Notes under the pieces: model-generated
The model's database searches: none
What the model was told of the DNA's origin: nothing
The model's input: the letters and a program-made list of their open reading frames with translations, nothing else
Assembly: GCF_027409185.1 (NCBI RefSeq)
Contig: NC_084475.1
Location: 18,434,130 to 18,498,129, forward strand
Length of the DNA: 64,000 nt
DNA from: Cynocephalus volans
Lineage: Eukaryota; Chordata; Mammalia; Dermoptera; Cynocephalidae
Direction: 5' to 3'
Shown here: positions 1 to 11,180 of the stretch, piece after piece
Numbering within the stretch: the first letter of the stretch is position 1
Layout of the letters: the number at the start of each line of letters is the position of its first letter
Made by a program: the position numbers and the translations under genes

Positions 1-208
1 GGCCTCCCCCAGTGTCTGCGGGACTCAGACGAGGCAGCATGCTTGTGTTCTTCTCCCCATGCCGCACTTTCACCTTCAGGCTTCTACCAAAAGCAGCAGC
101 TGAGGCAGGGATTTGTTCTTGGTGGTTGAGATCCCGCATCCCAGAGTTAGAGCTGCTAACCCACACACCTGCTACTCACCTTGCTTAGTGCCGTGTTTGG
201 TTCTGCAG

Positions 209-325
209 GGTCCTCCCCACCATCATCTCAGAATGCCACGCTGCCTTCCTCGAGTGCCTGGCCGCTCAGTGCCTCCGGCTACAGTAGCCCTTTCAGCAGC
301 ATTGCATCCGCACCTAGTGTTGCAG
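209..325 (+). CDS. TNRC6C: TNRC6C coding exon, silencing-domain region (left locus, exon A of five)
   Basis: Internal coding exon of the GW182-family miRNA silencing protein TNRC6C. A pyrimidine tract and CAG acceptor end at 208 and the exon runs to a CAG/GTACGC donor at 325/326. The frame needs one base from an upstream exon outside the window. It reads SSPPSSQNATLPSSSAWP then SIASAPSVAG, which matches my memory of human TNRC6C just after the YLLKSGG segment. This Ser-rich, Trp-containing stretch lies in the C-terminal silencing region, which binds PABPC1 and deadenylase complexes. Phase continuity with the next four exons is perfect (117, 195, 71, 140 nt, then 361 nt to the stop). The gene call is confident. 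Whether this is the only TNRC6C copy is uncertain, because N-terminal exons appear downstream at 54.9 kb. Confidence 0.93.
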
Positions 326-1170
326 GTACGCAACTGGCCTCTCGACATGCAGGTAGCCTTTTCTTTCTTTCCCCAAACATAGCGTTCACAGGCCCCAGCT
401 TTTCCTATTGGTCTGTTTACTCACTGCCTGAGCGGGGAGGCCGTGTGGTGTGATGGCAAATGCGTGAGGGCTTCGCCCTGAGCAGCTGCGGGAACTTGGG
501 CACATCTGCCTGCTCACATAGGAGATGGAAGTGATAAGATCTCCTCCATGGAGCCGTGAAGATCACATGACTGTGTGGTCTACTGTGTTCTCTCCTCCTT
601 TCCCTCCGTGGCTAGATTGTATAGGTTTTAAAAACTTAGAGGCAGACCGCTGCTTGGAATCTGCTGCCGCTTGAGTTGGCCATAAGGGATAAAGGAGACC
701 CTAGCAGGGCCCGTTATTAGCTCCTAGCACCCGGAGTGTGGCTGCTTCCCATTACTTGGGTAAATGCAGTCCCTGAAGTGTTTTCATGTTATTGTAGACT
801 GTACAAGTCTTTCAAAGAAGTTTCTTTCAAGGTTAGAGGAAGATTGAGAATCATTTGTCATGAAAACTTCAGAGGAATTTGACTCTGAAATTTTTAAGAC
901 AAAAATGTAAAGATGTGGACACCCATACAAACAAAATGTGTAGCAGATTTGTAAATAGATACAGAGCTTAAATAAGGACACTTTATTGTTTATAAATTTC
1001 TTCAAATATATTTCTGTATTCCATCAAACCTTCTCATCCAGATTTTTAGAAACCCAATGTAAGAATGCTATAAGAGTTCTCTTACTAGCAGTAACTAGGG
1101 GAGAAAGTAGTTTTGAGATATCATGTCACAGGCAGGGCCCACCCCAGCTGCCCATGTCTCATGTCATCTC

Positions 1171-1636
1171 CAGGGCTCTTTTGTGCCCTGGAAGCTGCCC
1201 CTTCTCGGAGGTCAAGATGGGCAGCAAAATGGCATCTGCCAGCAGGGTCGTGCAGGTAGTCAAACCACATGCTCCATTAGTAAGGGTCCCTGACCGAAGA
1301 GACAATCCTAAACCCAACGTATCAGAAGCTTTGAGACCAGCAGTTGTACCATCTCATTTCTTCTGCAATTTCACAGCTTTCTAAGGGAAGTAAATCACCA
1401 AATATACTGATGCATCAAGGTCTACCAGACACTGCAGAAATACTAAAATCATTACCTTAGAAATACAGAAAGAAACGTGTGACTCAAGAAGAAATTGAAT
1501 TTATCCAATGTGGAGGTCCAGAATAATCACTGCAGCTGCTGTTTGTCATCAAACAAAAGAATTGACTTTACAATAAAAGACTTCCAAAATAACAAAAAAT
1601 TGTATATTAAACAACGTTAATAAACTAAAAAAAAAA
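1171..1636 (+). pseudogene. MRPS36: Processed pseudogene of MRPS36 / KGD4
   Basis: Retrocopy of the gene for the small mitochondrial protein MRPS36 (KGD4), a subunit of the alpha-ketoglutarate dehydrogenase complex once assigned to the mitoribosome. From 1217 it reads MGSKMASASRVVQVVKPHAP then DRRDNPKPNVSEALR, close to the human N-terminus. After a frameshift and stop near 1381 the C-terminal codons for SQEEIEFIQ(C)GGPE and a TAA are still recognisable at 1481-1527. There are no introns. A 3'UTR-like stretch with AATAAA hexamers and an A run at about 1626-1636 follow. It lies in the intron between the first two left TNRC6C exons, same strand. I could not define target-site duplications. Confidence 0.87.
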
Positions 1637-2823
1637 TGAAATCTAGAAAATTTAGATGGACACTTGTATGTCCTAATTTATGTATCTTGGTCAGCTTCTC
1701 CACAAGCTTACCTAATTGTTTATATGTTTTCTACTTATTAAAGTATACATTAAAAAAAAAAGTTTTGATATAGCTTAGCGTATGATTAACAGAAACAAGA
1801 GCTTCTAGATTACTTTTATTCCTTCTAATGTTCACAATATTTAGACCTTTAATACTTCCATGGTCATATTTAGCTAAACAGAATTAAAACCATCTTCCTC
1901 GCATCAAAGATAAATCTTCATGGCATTTATGTTTTTCCAGTCAATGACACCTTTTCTAAGATCAGTGTCTGTTCATCATGAAGTTGCCATCAACTCCAGC
2001 AGCCAGGCTTGGAGAGAGAACCCCACGCAGGTGTGCATGGGCTCACATTTGTGTTGTCTTGGTCCCTGCAATGCTGTCCGAGAAGGGGGCACAAGCGTGC
2101 ATGGGGACAATGACCGCTCTCTGCCAGCGCTTCCCGTCTTCTGCACTAGGCCAGTGAGGCAGGTAGAAGCAGTCATCAGGGGTCTGGTCTGCTCATCCTG
2201 ACCAAGTTTAGCTTTTTCTCCCAAAGAACCTTAAAACAATGCTTCCCCCCAACCTGTGTGCTAAGGTGTTGAACCTTAGCCTCCAGGCACTGGGTCCCGT
2301 CCATTTTCTGTAGTGCGGTGTACAGAGAGCAGCTCTAGAAGCTTTGGAAGATGACAGTGGTGTATGGGGAGGGTGGTTATGTCAGCAGGAGCACTGCTTT
2401 GGAAGGGGACTGATGCCTAAAGAACAGCATGAAGGAAGGATATGGCCATGTGCTTTTGACCTTGATTGATTTATGGTATGAGATGTGTCTCAGTAGAATA
2501 AGTAGAATATGCTGATAAGTTAGCTTTAACATTGAACTTCAAAAATGCTATTTTCTTGGAGGCAAACTTGTGCCTGGTACATTTAACAAATGAAGTGTCA
2601 GAAATACTGGCACAGTCTATAGTGGACACATGCAGACTGTCTCTGAGCAGAAATTAAAGAGAGAGCATGCCCCAAGGGTCTTGCTTCCAGGTGCTTTACT
2701 TGGTGTTTCTTTTTTTATCATGCAGTCTACTGGTGTCAGAGCGCACCCTCTATGGTTCCCCAAACACGGCGGTGACTCTTGTTTGTCTCAGATTGCACGT
2801 GGTCCCTTTCTCTGCCTTTCTAG

Positions 2824-3018
2824 GTAAACTGTCAGACATTAAATCGACGTGGTCCTCTGGCCCAGCTTCCCACACTCAAGCCTCTCTGTCTCATGAACTG
2901 TGGAAGGTGCCCAGAAACACTACTGCACCCACGAGGCCACCTCCAGGGTTAAGCAATCCCAAGCCTTCCTCCACCTGGGGCGCCAGCCCCCTCGGCTGGA
3001 CCAGCTCCTACTCCTCGG
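2824..3018 (+). CDS. TNRC6C: TNRC6C coding exon (left locus, exon B)
   Basis: A 195-nt exon bounded by a TTTCTAG acceptor (ends 2823) and a TCGG/GTAAGC donor (3018/3019). It encodes the segment starting [13 protein letters not shown], through HELWKVPRN and the Pro-rich [16 protein letters not shown], to GWTSSYSSG. The sequence is close to human TNRC6C and keeps the tryptophans of the M2/post-PAM2 part of the silencing domain, known in GW182 proteins to contact the CCR4-NOT and PAN2-PAN3 deadenylases. No stop or frameshift. Entry and exit phase are both 1, so skipping it would keep the frame. Confidence 0.94.
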
Positions 3019-3620
3019 GTAAGCTCCTTGCTCCTCTGTTCAGATGGGGGCGGAGGGTGCTCTGAGCCTGCCGTGCTTAGCCTCTAGGGGACGTGCTCTT
3101 CATTTTCTCCTGTCTCCAGCTCTGGAGTCTGGGAGGGGGTGAGAGGGAGCCAAGGCCATCTGAGACTTGCAGGACAAGGGCTGGGCGCGCCCTGCGTTTT
3201 CAGCATCAGCCCTGGGTGTGCCGGCCCATGGCAGGTTTGCTCTGGACCAAGAGGGCCCACACTGGCCAATGCCATTCTCTGTAGTGATGCTGCCACGTGC
3301 TGGGACTGCGGAAAAGGCCCATTCCGCTGTTCTAGGCCTCCCACTCCAGCCGTCCTTCATTTTATATTTGCTTCTCCAGAAGCTTTCATTGGATCATAAG
3401 AACTTTCCAGGCCAAAGCAAAACAATCCCGACCAGTTTGAAAACAACACTCATCATATTGCCTCTCCTAGGGCTTTCCCTCAGAGGCCACATGCCACACT
3501 TCAAGGCTCAAAGAAATGGACTGCGAATTTCAGAAACTGAAGTTTTAAATCAGCTACAAGATGTTTGAAAATAGCTGTTTCAGCCTTTCAGTAGCAGCCC
3601 TATGGGTTTGCTTTGTTTTT

Positions 3621-3718
3621 TTTCTTTTTTTAATAAAGATGACCAGTAAGGGGATCTTAACCCTTGACTTGGGGATGTCAGCACCACGCTCTCCCAAGTG
3701 ATCCACGGGCCGGCCCCT
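3621..3718 (-). mobile_element. tRNA-derived SINE (CYN-like monomer), inverted
   Basis: Starts at a T tract (reverse-complement A tail), then gives the antisense SINE body and ends in GGGCCGGCCCC. A 14-bp target-site duplication TTTGCTTTGTTTTT flanks it at 3607-3620 and 3719-3732. The body is a single tRNA-Ile-like unit fused to part of a second, so it is shorter than the copies at 29.3 and 52.4 kb. Confidence 0.9.
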
Positions 3719-3994
3719 TTTGCTTTGTTTTTCGAACAAGAGACTTTCATAGAATTGATGCTGAATAGGGGCTTGGGGCAGGGAGAGGTCCAGCACTTCC
3801 TGGGAGACTTGCATCTCTCACCACACCCTCCCTCACGGCACAGACAGGGAAGCACAGGCCTCCTGGGCTGGGGAACTGTCCAAAAACAGTCGGGGTTTGC
3901 ATGGGGCAGTGGATGGGAGTCTGAAAGGATTGTGAGCTTTGGGTTTATCAAAAGACAACGTGGATTTCCATGAGCTGAGAAAGGCTATCTTGCC

Positions 3995-4075
3995 TGGCCG
4001 GTTAGCTCAGTCGACTAGAGTGTGGTGCTGATGACACCAACATCCAGGGTTCTGTTTCTGTACTGGCCAGCCTCC
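3995..4075 (+). mobile_element. tRNA-Ile-like SINE monomer
   Basis: The body GGCCGGTTAGCTCAGTCGAC, then GTGGTGCTGATGACACCAA and a T-arm ending TACTGGCCA, is a 5' tRNA-Ile half with A and B box positions preserved but a degenerate T loop. It ends in an A-rich CCTCCAAAAACAA tail. This is the simplest form of the SINE family in the window and shows its tRNA origin. Confidence 0.85.
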
Positions 4076-4231
4076 AAAAACAAGGGAGAGAGATGCTCTC
4101 TTAGGGCATGCAGAGGTAGTTTGTGCTGTGTGCACCTTGGTGAGACTACAAGCTTGGAAAGGGCCACACCATCTGACTGGCAGGTGACCATGTCATCCAA
4201 GCTCTCCCCCTCCCCCCGGCTTGTTGTGCAG

Positions 4232-4302
4232 GTTCTGCTTGGAGTACTGACACCTCAGGAAGAACCAGCAGCTGGCTTGTCCTTCGCAACCTCACGCCCC
4301 AG
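4232..4302 (+). CDS. TNRC6C: TNRC6C coding exon, start of RRM (left locus, exon C)
   Basis: A 71-nt exon after a TTGTTGTGCAG acceptor, ending CCCCAG/GTATGT. It encodes SAWSTDTSGRTSSWLVLRNLTPQ. WLVLRNL is the first beta strand (RNP2 position) of the C-terminal RRM. In GW182 proteins this RRM is structurally present but lacks the usual RNA-binding aromatics and works as part of the silencing domain. It joins exon D in phase 0. A tRNA-derived SINE monomer lies 160 bp upstream in the intron. Confidence 0.93.
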
Positions 4303-4748
4303 GTATGTGCCCATGGGGTCACTGATCACAGTCTGAGAAGACTCCAGAGGTGACACTAGGCAGGCTGAAGGAGAAAGCAACTGACAGAATCGGGCGCAGG
4401 CAGCAGCAAGCAGACACGGTTGCTAATGAATTGTTTACTTACTCTTAACTGGAAAAGTATACCTTTGTAAGCAGAATTGTTTATCTTCTGGCTGTACCCA
4501 TTCAGGACTGATTGGGTTAGCCAGTCTGCATGCCTCCGAGCCCAGGCCACAGCCAGCTACACATTCCCCTGGGCCCCGGTGCCTTTTGCAAGCTAGTCTT
4601 GGGTGCTGTGCTCTGTTGAGAGGAGAACAGAACACAAAATGGGGCTGTTTTTCTTCCTCTCATTAGTTTAACTCCCAAAATATCCAAGATTTTTGTCATA
4701 TACCTGACTACAGAGGTATAAAACATTAATATCAAAAAGCCATGTATT

Positions 4749-4880
4749 GGGCTGAGCCCGTGGCGCACTCGGTAGCGTGCTGCGCTATCAGCGCGGCGAC
4801 GCTCCCGCCGCGGGTTCGGATCCTATATAGGAATGACCGGTGCACTCCCTGGCTGAGCGCCGGTCACGAAAAAAAAAAAA
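4749..4880 (+). mobile_element. tRNA-derived SINE, second subfamily, recent insertion
   Basis: Begins GGGCTGAGCCCGTGGCGCAC and has a CpG-rich tRNA-like body with GGGTTCGGATCC as B box, a short second unit (GGTGCACTCCCTGGCTGAGC), and a pure A tail of about 18. The 15-bp target-site duplication AAAAAGCCATGTATT occupies 4734-4748 and 4881-4895. The intact A tail, matching duplications and undecayed CpGs suggest a young insertion. Confidence 0.92.
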
Positions 4881-5025
4881 AAAAAGCCATGTATTATTAA
4901 ACCCTTTCAAGGAAAAACATTTTCCTAGTATTTAGTGCACCCAACTTCCTATACCATTTTTTCGAAGAATGTAGTGAAGGAAATCAGAGGAAAACTTGCT
5001 GGTGCCCTTGTGCTTCCTCAATCAG

Positions 5026-5165
5026 ATCGATGGTTCTACACTGCGGACGTTGTGTTTGCAACACGGGCCTCTCATCACCTTCCACCTGAACCTGACTCAA
5101 GGCAATGCTGTGGTCCGGTACAGCTCCAAGGAGGAAGCTGCCAAGGCCCAGAAGTCTCTACACAT
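5026..5165 (+). CDS. TNRC6C: TNRC6C coding exon, RRM core (left locus, exon D)
   Basis: A 140-nt exon after a CCTCAATCAG acceptor, with donor CACAT/GTACGT. It encodes [19 protein letters not shown], then [20 protein letters not shown] and HM. The GNAVVRYSS segment is the RNP1-position strand, followed by the second RRM helix. It is essentially identical to the human protein as I remember it, consistent with strong purifying selection. The last codon is split 2/1 with exon E, giving Met. Confidence 0.95.
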
Positions 5166-5235
5166 GTACGTTTCCTCTCAGCCACCTCAGCCCTGCCACA
5201 TTGCTACAAGTCCCCAAGAGTGTTAGGTTTGGGAT

Positions 5236-5618
5236 ATTGTAGGAGCTTCCCGGGGCTGCCATACAAAGTACCTGAGGCTGGGGGCCTAAACAGCAGACAT
5301 TCATTTCCTCACAGCTCTGGAGGCTGCAAGTCCCAGATCAAGGTGTGGGCAGGGTTGGTTCCTCCTGAGGCCTCTGACCTTGGCTATACACAGCCATCTT
5401 CTCCCTGTGTCTTCACATGGACTTCCCTGTGTGTCTGTGTCCTAATCTCCTCTTCCTGTAAGAACACCAGTCATGTTTGATTAGGACCCACTCATATGAC
5501 CTCATTTAACTTAATTAACTCTTTGAGACCCTTTCTCCAAATACAGTCACATTTGGAAGTATTGGGAGTTAGGACTTCAACACATGACTTGGGGGTAGAC
5601 ACAGTTCAGCTTATAACA
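5236..5618 (-). mobile_element. MLT1-type MaLR LTR, antisense
   Basis: Reverse complement of the MLT1 consensus as I know it: opens with GGAGCTTCCCGGGGCTGCCA, then the TCACAGCTCTGGAGGCTGCA segment and an AAATACAGTCACATTTGGAA-type segment, and closes with a GGACTTCAACACATGACTTG segment. It is a solo LTR in the last TNRC6C intron of the left locus. Confidence 0.85.
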
Positions 5619-6212
5619 GGTATCTTGTGACATGCTGATTTCTTCTGCAGCTGAGTTGTCGTGACTACACCTTCCACTAGGGAAAGACTCTCCAAGGAGT
5701 CCATGTAGAGCCCGGTAATAGAAAGCAAGCACTCTTTCACCAGGTACAGCCCAGGGGAGTGACACATTTGCACACAGGGCCCAGCAGAGGTCTTTACAAC
5801 TGACCCCTCTCCCTAATTAATTAGGATGTACTTTGATACAAGTACACCTGCTCAGTAACATCACTTGAGGTGTGGGACCTAGATTTAGTCACTCCTGTTT
5901 TTCACCCAGGGTGCAGATTATACTGATCCTAAATGGTCCCCAAATATAATGGTGTGTTCACGCACTTAAAAATGTACTCTCTATGCAACACGATATAGCT
6001 GCTAGAAGTCTAAAATGAGAAAAAAGTTCATAATCTGGGTTTGGAAGTAGCAGTGGCAAAACATAAGCTGCAGGACTACTTCATGTCGTGGTGGCCCATG
6101 ACATGAAGCCTTCAGCTGTGCCTTTCCCATTACAGAAATAGAGAAAGCCAGAGACCGGGACTCAGCAGGGCTGTGGGTTGCTCCACTCATGTGACTTGTG
6201 TTGCTGTTGTAG

Positions 6213-6573
6213 GTGCGTCCTGGGAAACACTACCATCTTGGCTGAATTTGCTGGCGAAGAAGAAGTGAATCGATTCTTAGCCCAAGGCCAAGCACTGCCA
6301 CCCACCTCCAGCTGGCAGTCCAGCAGCGGGACCAGCCAGCCACGGCTGGGCACCTCGGGCAGCTCCCATGGCCTGGTGCGCAGTGATGCTGGCCACTGGA
6401 GCACTCCGTGCTTGGGCAGCAAAGGGAGCAGTGAGCTGCTGTGGGGTGGGGTGCCCCAGTACTCAAGCAGCCTGTGGGGCCCACCCAGCACCGACGATGG
6501 CAGGGTGATTGGCAGCCCCACCCCACTGAACACTCTGCTGCCCGGAGACCTGCTGAGCGGGGAGTCCATCTAG
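6213..6573 (+). CDS. TNRC6C: TNRC6C terminal coding exon with stop codon (left locus, exon E)
   Basis: Final coding exon after a TTGCTGTTGTAG acceptor. It completes the RRM ([21 protein letters not shown], third strand and helix) and then gives the Ser/Gly/Trp-rich C-terminal tail with [28 protein letters not shown] and [10 protein letters not shown] before TAG at 6571-6573. Trp residues in this tail are the CCR4-NOT-binding positions in GW182 proteins. Human TNRC6C ends GESL by my recollection; here the last residue is Ile. The frame is intact across all five left exons, so this end of the gene looks functional, not a decayed fragment. A long 3'UTR follows. Confidence 0.95.
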
Positions 6574-7316
6574 GAGCTGCAGTCATTGGCACCAGGAGAG
6601 AGCTGGTCCCTTCCAGCCTGGGCGGCACGGACCCAGCCGAGCCCAGCAGCCGGCACCCTTTCAAGTACCTCTGTCCAATACTGAAGACGAACCTTCGCCG
6701 CAGCCCTTGCGAACTGTTCACAAGACAGTGCGGGCTGCGTTTGGTCAGTGTCACGTGCTAACAACAGGATGTTCCTCATAGCTTTTGATTTTGTGTTGTC
6801 TTATGTTTGTATGGTGTGTTGTTATTTTGATTTTTTAAGTATAAAAGCTGCTTAGAATAGTTCTATCATGAAGGGCACTTTTCAGATTGTGGGCTGGAAA
6901 GGGTTATTTTATCGTGGGGGGGGGGGGGAGGGAGGGAGACATGAAGCCTATTTAAAATGAGCCTGTGACGATTATGCACATTACCAGAGGCGGCCAGTAA
7001 TCAGGGCAGGGGCTGGTGTTGATCGCCAGGCAGCAGCTGAGCGAGTGGCAGGCGCGGCCTGTGATCTGCCCTCTGTTCCCCTGGATCCGCCTATGCACAT
7101 TACCCTTGTTTCATTACTTTTTCATGTCATTTTTTTTAATCCCAAAAAAATATTTTTTAAAAGTAAAAAAAAAAAAAAAGACATATCAAACATGCAAATA
7201 CTTGAATCCAGCAGGCCAATAATGAAATGTGAACACTTTCTAAGTCTAATTCTACACTTCCAGGTTGACATCAGTACACAGAAACAGGCTCTAGGAAAAA
7301 TTTCTAAGTTCATAGC

Positions 7317-7320
<4 letters not shown>

Positions 7321-7353
<33 letters not shown>
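7321..7353 (+). repeat. (GT)n microsatellite in the TNRC6C 3'UTR
   Basis: About 16 uninterrupted TG dinucleotides are followed by degenerate TGTG/GCATG sequence to about 7435. A simple poly-T run lies 140 bp downstream. Confidence 0.95.
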
Positions 7354-9155
7354 GAAACAGAAATGTGTGCATGTGTGCATGTGTGTGCACTTGTGCTCTT
7401 GCACCGTGTGCACTTTGTGTTCGTGTGTTTGAAAGTATGTGAGGGATTTAACTGTGGGTTTTCCCTTTTATTCAGTATAGTGTATGCTTTTTTTTTTTTT
7501 TTTTTTTTTTTTGGCGCATTGGTCAAACGTTTGTTATTTTAGCTTCTAACTTTGCACTGAGTGTCCCTGCCCTTCCTTTAGCTAATCCTGTATATTAAAG
7601 AGAATTCATAGGACAGGGCTGGTGACAATTCATGTGTAAATGTTTACTCAAGGACTCTGTTATTGTGTTTAAAAATTACAGTGTATATCTCTGGAGACAT
7701 AATATGTATACCTACCTTTAGCAGCTTTTTATTGTGGACTAATGCAAGAAAATTATTACCAGAGTATTGCACCGTTTTTTCCATTTGGAATATAAAGTTA
7801 AAGAGAAAAAAACTGTTGTTGAACTGTGGCCATAGATACTTGTAAAGAATGGATGGTTCCGCGGATGGAACAGAAACAAGCACTTGGACATGGGTTGTGA
7901 CTGCTTTTGGAGGAGCCTGTGGTTTGGGCTCCCACTTGTTTACAGACCTTTTTTTTCTCCTTCAGACTTTAAAATAAAAAAATTTTAAAAAGGAATTAAA
8001 AAAAATTAAAAAGACTTCCGTCGTAAAGAAACCTATTTTCAGAATGCAGATACGCTACTTCAGAGCTCTGGGATCGGACAGTGTTGCTCCCCCCTTCGGC
8101 CATCGTCGTAGACTCTGTCGATTGTTTTCGCCCCTTCGTCAAGGTGGCGAAGCTTTGTGGTCACTGTCTTGCACATGCCGGACGCGCTCTCAGGAAAGCC
8201 AGGGCTCCCGAGGGCAGCTCCACACCATTTCATGTATTTTTAAACCCATCTCCTAGCACTGAAGATGTTATTTAAAAAAACAAACAAAAAAAAAAAACAA
8301 AAACAAAAAAAGAAAAAAGAGAAAAAAAAAACACAAAGAAGAAAAATACCTAATCTCTAATGTGTAGCAGTTACATATTTACCAAATAATGGACTCAAAA
8401 GAAATAGATGTTTGAAGAGTGCTTTATATATTAAAAATTGCTTTATGTTTTAAAAATGATCAATGTTTTGATTGTTTTACAAGGAAGAAAGACAATGGAA
8501 TAACATACCCTCAAGTATGTTTTAAAAAAAATATATGAACATTGTGCTCCCTGCCTGCTTGATCAGGAAACTTGTGCATTACATTTTTTTTAATTAGCTT
8601 TTTAATGGTTTTATCGAAACAAAACAAAAACAAAAAAAAAAAAAGAAAGAAAACCCTGCAAGATTGCAGATCAACAAAAGCTGGTTTTATAGAGGATCAT
8701 GAACTATGCACAAACTGGGTTCAAGACTCTTTTTCTCAAGTTTAGTAGTGTATTTAGCTAAACAAACCTTCCTCAGAGTGATCACATCTCATCGCCATTA
8801 CATACATTCTATATATTTGATGTATGTATACCTGCATATGTATATCAAATATATGTGCCTGCGTGTGTGCGTGTGCGTGTGTGTGCACCCAGTCATACGG
8901 CTTCTTATGCTGCCATTTAGCATTGAGTTGTAGAAAAACTCCTGATGTTTTAAAATTGGGGATGGAAGAATCTGTTCGTTTGTTTTGGTTTTTGTTGGGG
9001 GTTGTTTTTTTAACTTTTATTTTGAATTTAAGATGTCTTTAACTCTGAGATTAAAAACAAGTTTGTGGCTCTTAATGTTTTTCCTCATAGAATGTGATTG
9101 TTGAAGAACCTGCACCGAAAGTTGCTTTCAGAAGTACAACGCTTTGTTGAATCTT

Positions 9156-9161
9156 AATAAA
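9156..9161 (+). terminator. Polyadenylation signal AATAAA of TNRC6C
   Basis: AATAAA is followed within 30 bp by T-rich and then TGTGCTTTTTATTTTT-like downstream sequence, a normal cleavage and polyadenylation context. It is the last good hexamer before sequence that no longer resembles a UTR. Confidence 0.65.
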
Positions 9162-9185
9162 TTGCAATTTTTTTCTTGGCTGTTC

Positions 9186-10980
9186 AAATTAATGTGCTTT
9201 TTATTTTTCAAAGACAGATAATATCAATGTTCACTTTGTATGTGAAACTGGGAAAAATAGTTGTCCTGCCATTTGTAACAAATTCCCTGTCTCTTGCCCT
9301 GTCCTCAGAGTTTACATATGTAAATAATTATCTCAGAGTTTCAGTTGTTTGACTTGTAATGTTATCATTTCCTTTGTGATTTTATTGTTAACATTTAAGT
9401 CTTACTAATAATGATTGAGATGTGCAGCAGAGCTCCGGGCCCTCCATCCATGTGAACCTGTCACATCCGGTAACGGTGACTGTCCGGGCTGCAGTGGGGC
9501 GAGGCCCGGGCCTGCTTAGCCTCGTGGCAGAAGACCACTGCTCACTTCCACTGCGGGCCAGTGTGGGCGTCAGAGATAATCGGGGAGAGGAAGACTAATG
9601 AAGGTCTTTTGTGTGTTCTGATCACTTTATTCATTTATTTGTGTAAAATTGCCTTAGCTTATTTCTACAAAGCGTTTTGGACGAGCACAGTGGAACTTGG
9701 GTGCTGGGTGAAGCAGCACCATTCTCACTGCAGAATTTCACGTGGCAGTTGGAAATCAGAACACTTCGGTCTGTTTTGTGCTAGGTCCATTCCTAGAACA
9801 CTCACCATGGCCTTAAATATGTTCAATGTCTGTGCCTCTGTTTCATCAGCATTGTGTGCCGTCTCTGGAAGAGAATCCAAACGCCAGCAGTATCCCTCAC
9901 TCAGAGACTTAACAGAATGAGTGTCTTTTTCTGTCTCCACTCCTTTGGGAAAGGTCAAAGGTAGACCTGTCACCTGCGGATCTGTTCCGTGTCCTATCAA
10001 GAAGATAGGACCTACCCTGCCACAGGCTGGCCCCTACGGGAAGGTGGTGAACTGCTGGCTCTGACCAACCTCTTGAGAGTGGAGAAGGAAAGCACTGAAT
10101 GGGTCGTACTCAGGAGAAGACATTAAAGACCAGAGGAAGGATAAACTCAGAGCTGGGATAGTCAAAGTGCACCTGACCTAAATTGGCGTGAACCTGGAAG
10201 TGTTTGTTTTGTGCCTGGTGTGTCCAGAGCTACTGCAGGGGAGCAAGTTGCCAGGACCTATTCCCTGGGAGGATGAGTTCAGTGCCTTAAGGATGTCCAA
10301 AGCATGTGGCAGGCTTCAGAGAGGAGGTGGCACTCACCCTGGGCATGGGAGCCCAGGCTGAGCTTTGACAGACCAGGAAATGCAGGGGGCAGGTGGGGAG
10401 CACAGCCTCACCGGAGACCCAGCGTGAAGGCCTCGTGGGACTGGAGTGGGGACTTCCTGGTACCCATGGGTGAGGAGGAGGCTTGGTGTCTGGTTCAGAG
10501 CTGCCCTTTTTCTTTTTTAACTGTTCTGGCAACACCCTGGAAGTGTGGTAAAGGCAGAAAGCAGGGTGCTCGCAGTGGCAGTGTGATGTGCAGAGAAGGC
10601 CATTGAGCAAAGGAGGAGAAGGCAGAAGAAGGTGTCACAGCAAGGTCTGCCCCAAGTCATGTAAGACGAGGGCTGAGGGGCTGAGCACGTCAGTGGAAAG
10701 AGGGAAAGCAAAGGCAGTGGGGTGTTTGAAGAATATTCTCCACAGGGATAGTGCATTGGATGGACCAAGAAAACCTGCGTACAATCGTGATGGAAACATG
10801 CAGTATTAGTAGCTTTGCACATCAGTGTTCTTTGTGTGTGGGACTGTCCCCTGAGTGGCAGCAAGTGTGGTCTGCCTGCCCAGTCATTGTGAAAACCACA
10901 TTTCCAAACTCCCCCCCCAAGTGGGCAGCACTGCCTCAGGCCCAAGGGACTGTGACAATCCAGTGCTAGATGGGTCCCAG
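9186..10980. other. Intergenic DNA, no gene recognised
   Basis: Between the TNRC6C polyA site and the first MER5 element. A small GC-rich patch with several CpGs lies at 9465-9530. The short open frames here lack homology I recognise and have no splice or codon pattern that supports coding. Confidence 0.5.
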
Positions 10981-10981
10981 A

Positions 10982-11180
10982 CCAGGGGCTCTCAACCTTG
11001 GCCCACGTTAGAATTATCTGGATGTTTTTAAAATCCCAGTGCCAAGCACATCCAAACCAATTCAATCAGAATCTCTGGGGATAGATCCCAGGCACCAGTG
11101 TTTTATTTTTTTTTTTAATCTCCCCAGTGCGCTCCATCATGCAGCCAAGGCCAAGAACTGGTATTGTTCCACCTGAGCTA
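10982..11180 (+). mobile_element. MER5A-like hAT (Charlie) non-autonomous DNA element
   Basis: Reads CCAGGGGCTCTCAACCTTGG, then the ATTATCTGGATGTTTTTAAA and TCAGAATCTCTGGGG segments, ending near GGCCAAGAACTGG. This is the familiar MER5A pattern of interrupted terminal inverted repeats around a conserved CAGAATCTCTGG core. Confidence 0.75.

Larger units (their letters stand above)
6574..9185 (+). other. TNRC6C: TNRC6C 3' untranslated region
   Basis: About 2.6 kb of non-coding DNA follows the stop codon, AT-rich in its second half and free of recognisable transposons, as expected of a conserved long 3'UTR. It contains a G run near 6916, a (GT)n tract (7321-7353), a poly-T run (about 7488-7513), a CpG-bearing stretch (8065-8200), and A-rich low-complexity DNA (8275-8345 and 8620-8650). 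The end is set by AATAAA at 9156 with T/GT-rich sequence after it. An earlier AATAAA near 7972 could be an alternative site. Confidence 0.8.

Noticed and set aside
4935..5480. 181-codon open frame as a gene
   Set aside because: It overlaps the real TNRC6C RRM exon in another frame and runs into an MLT1 LTR.
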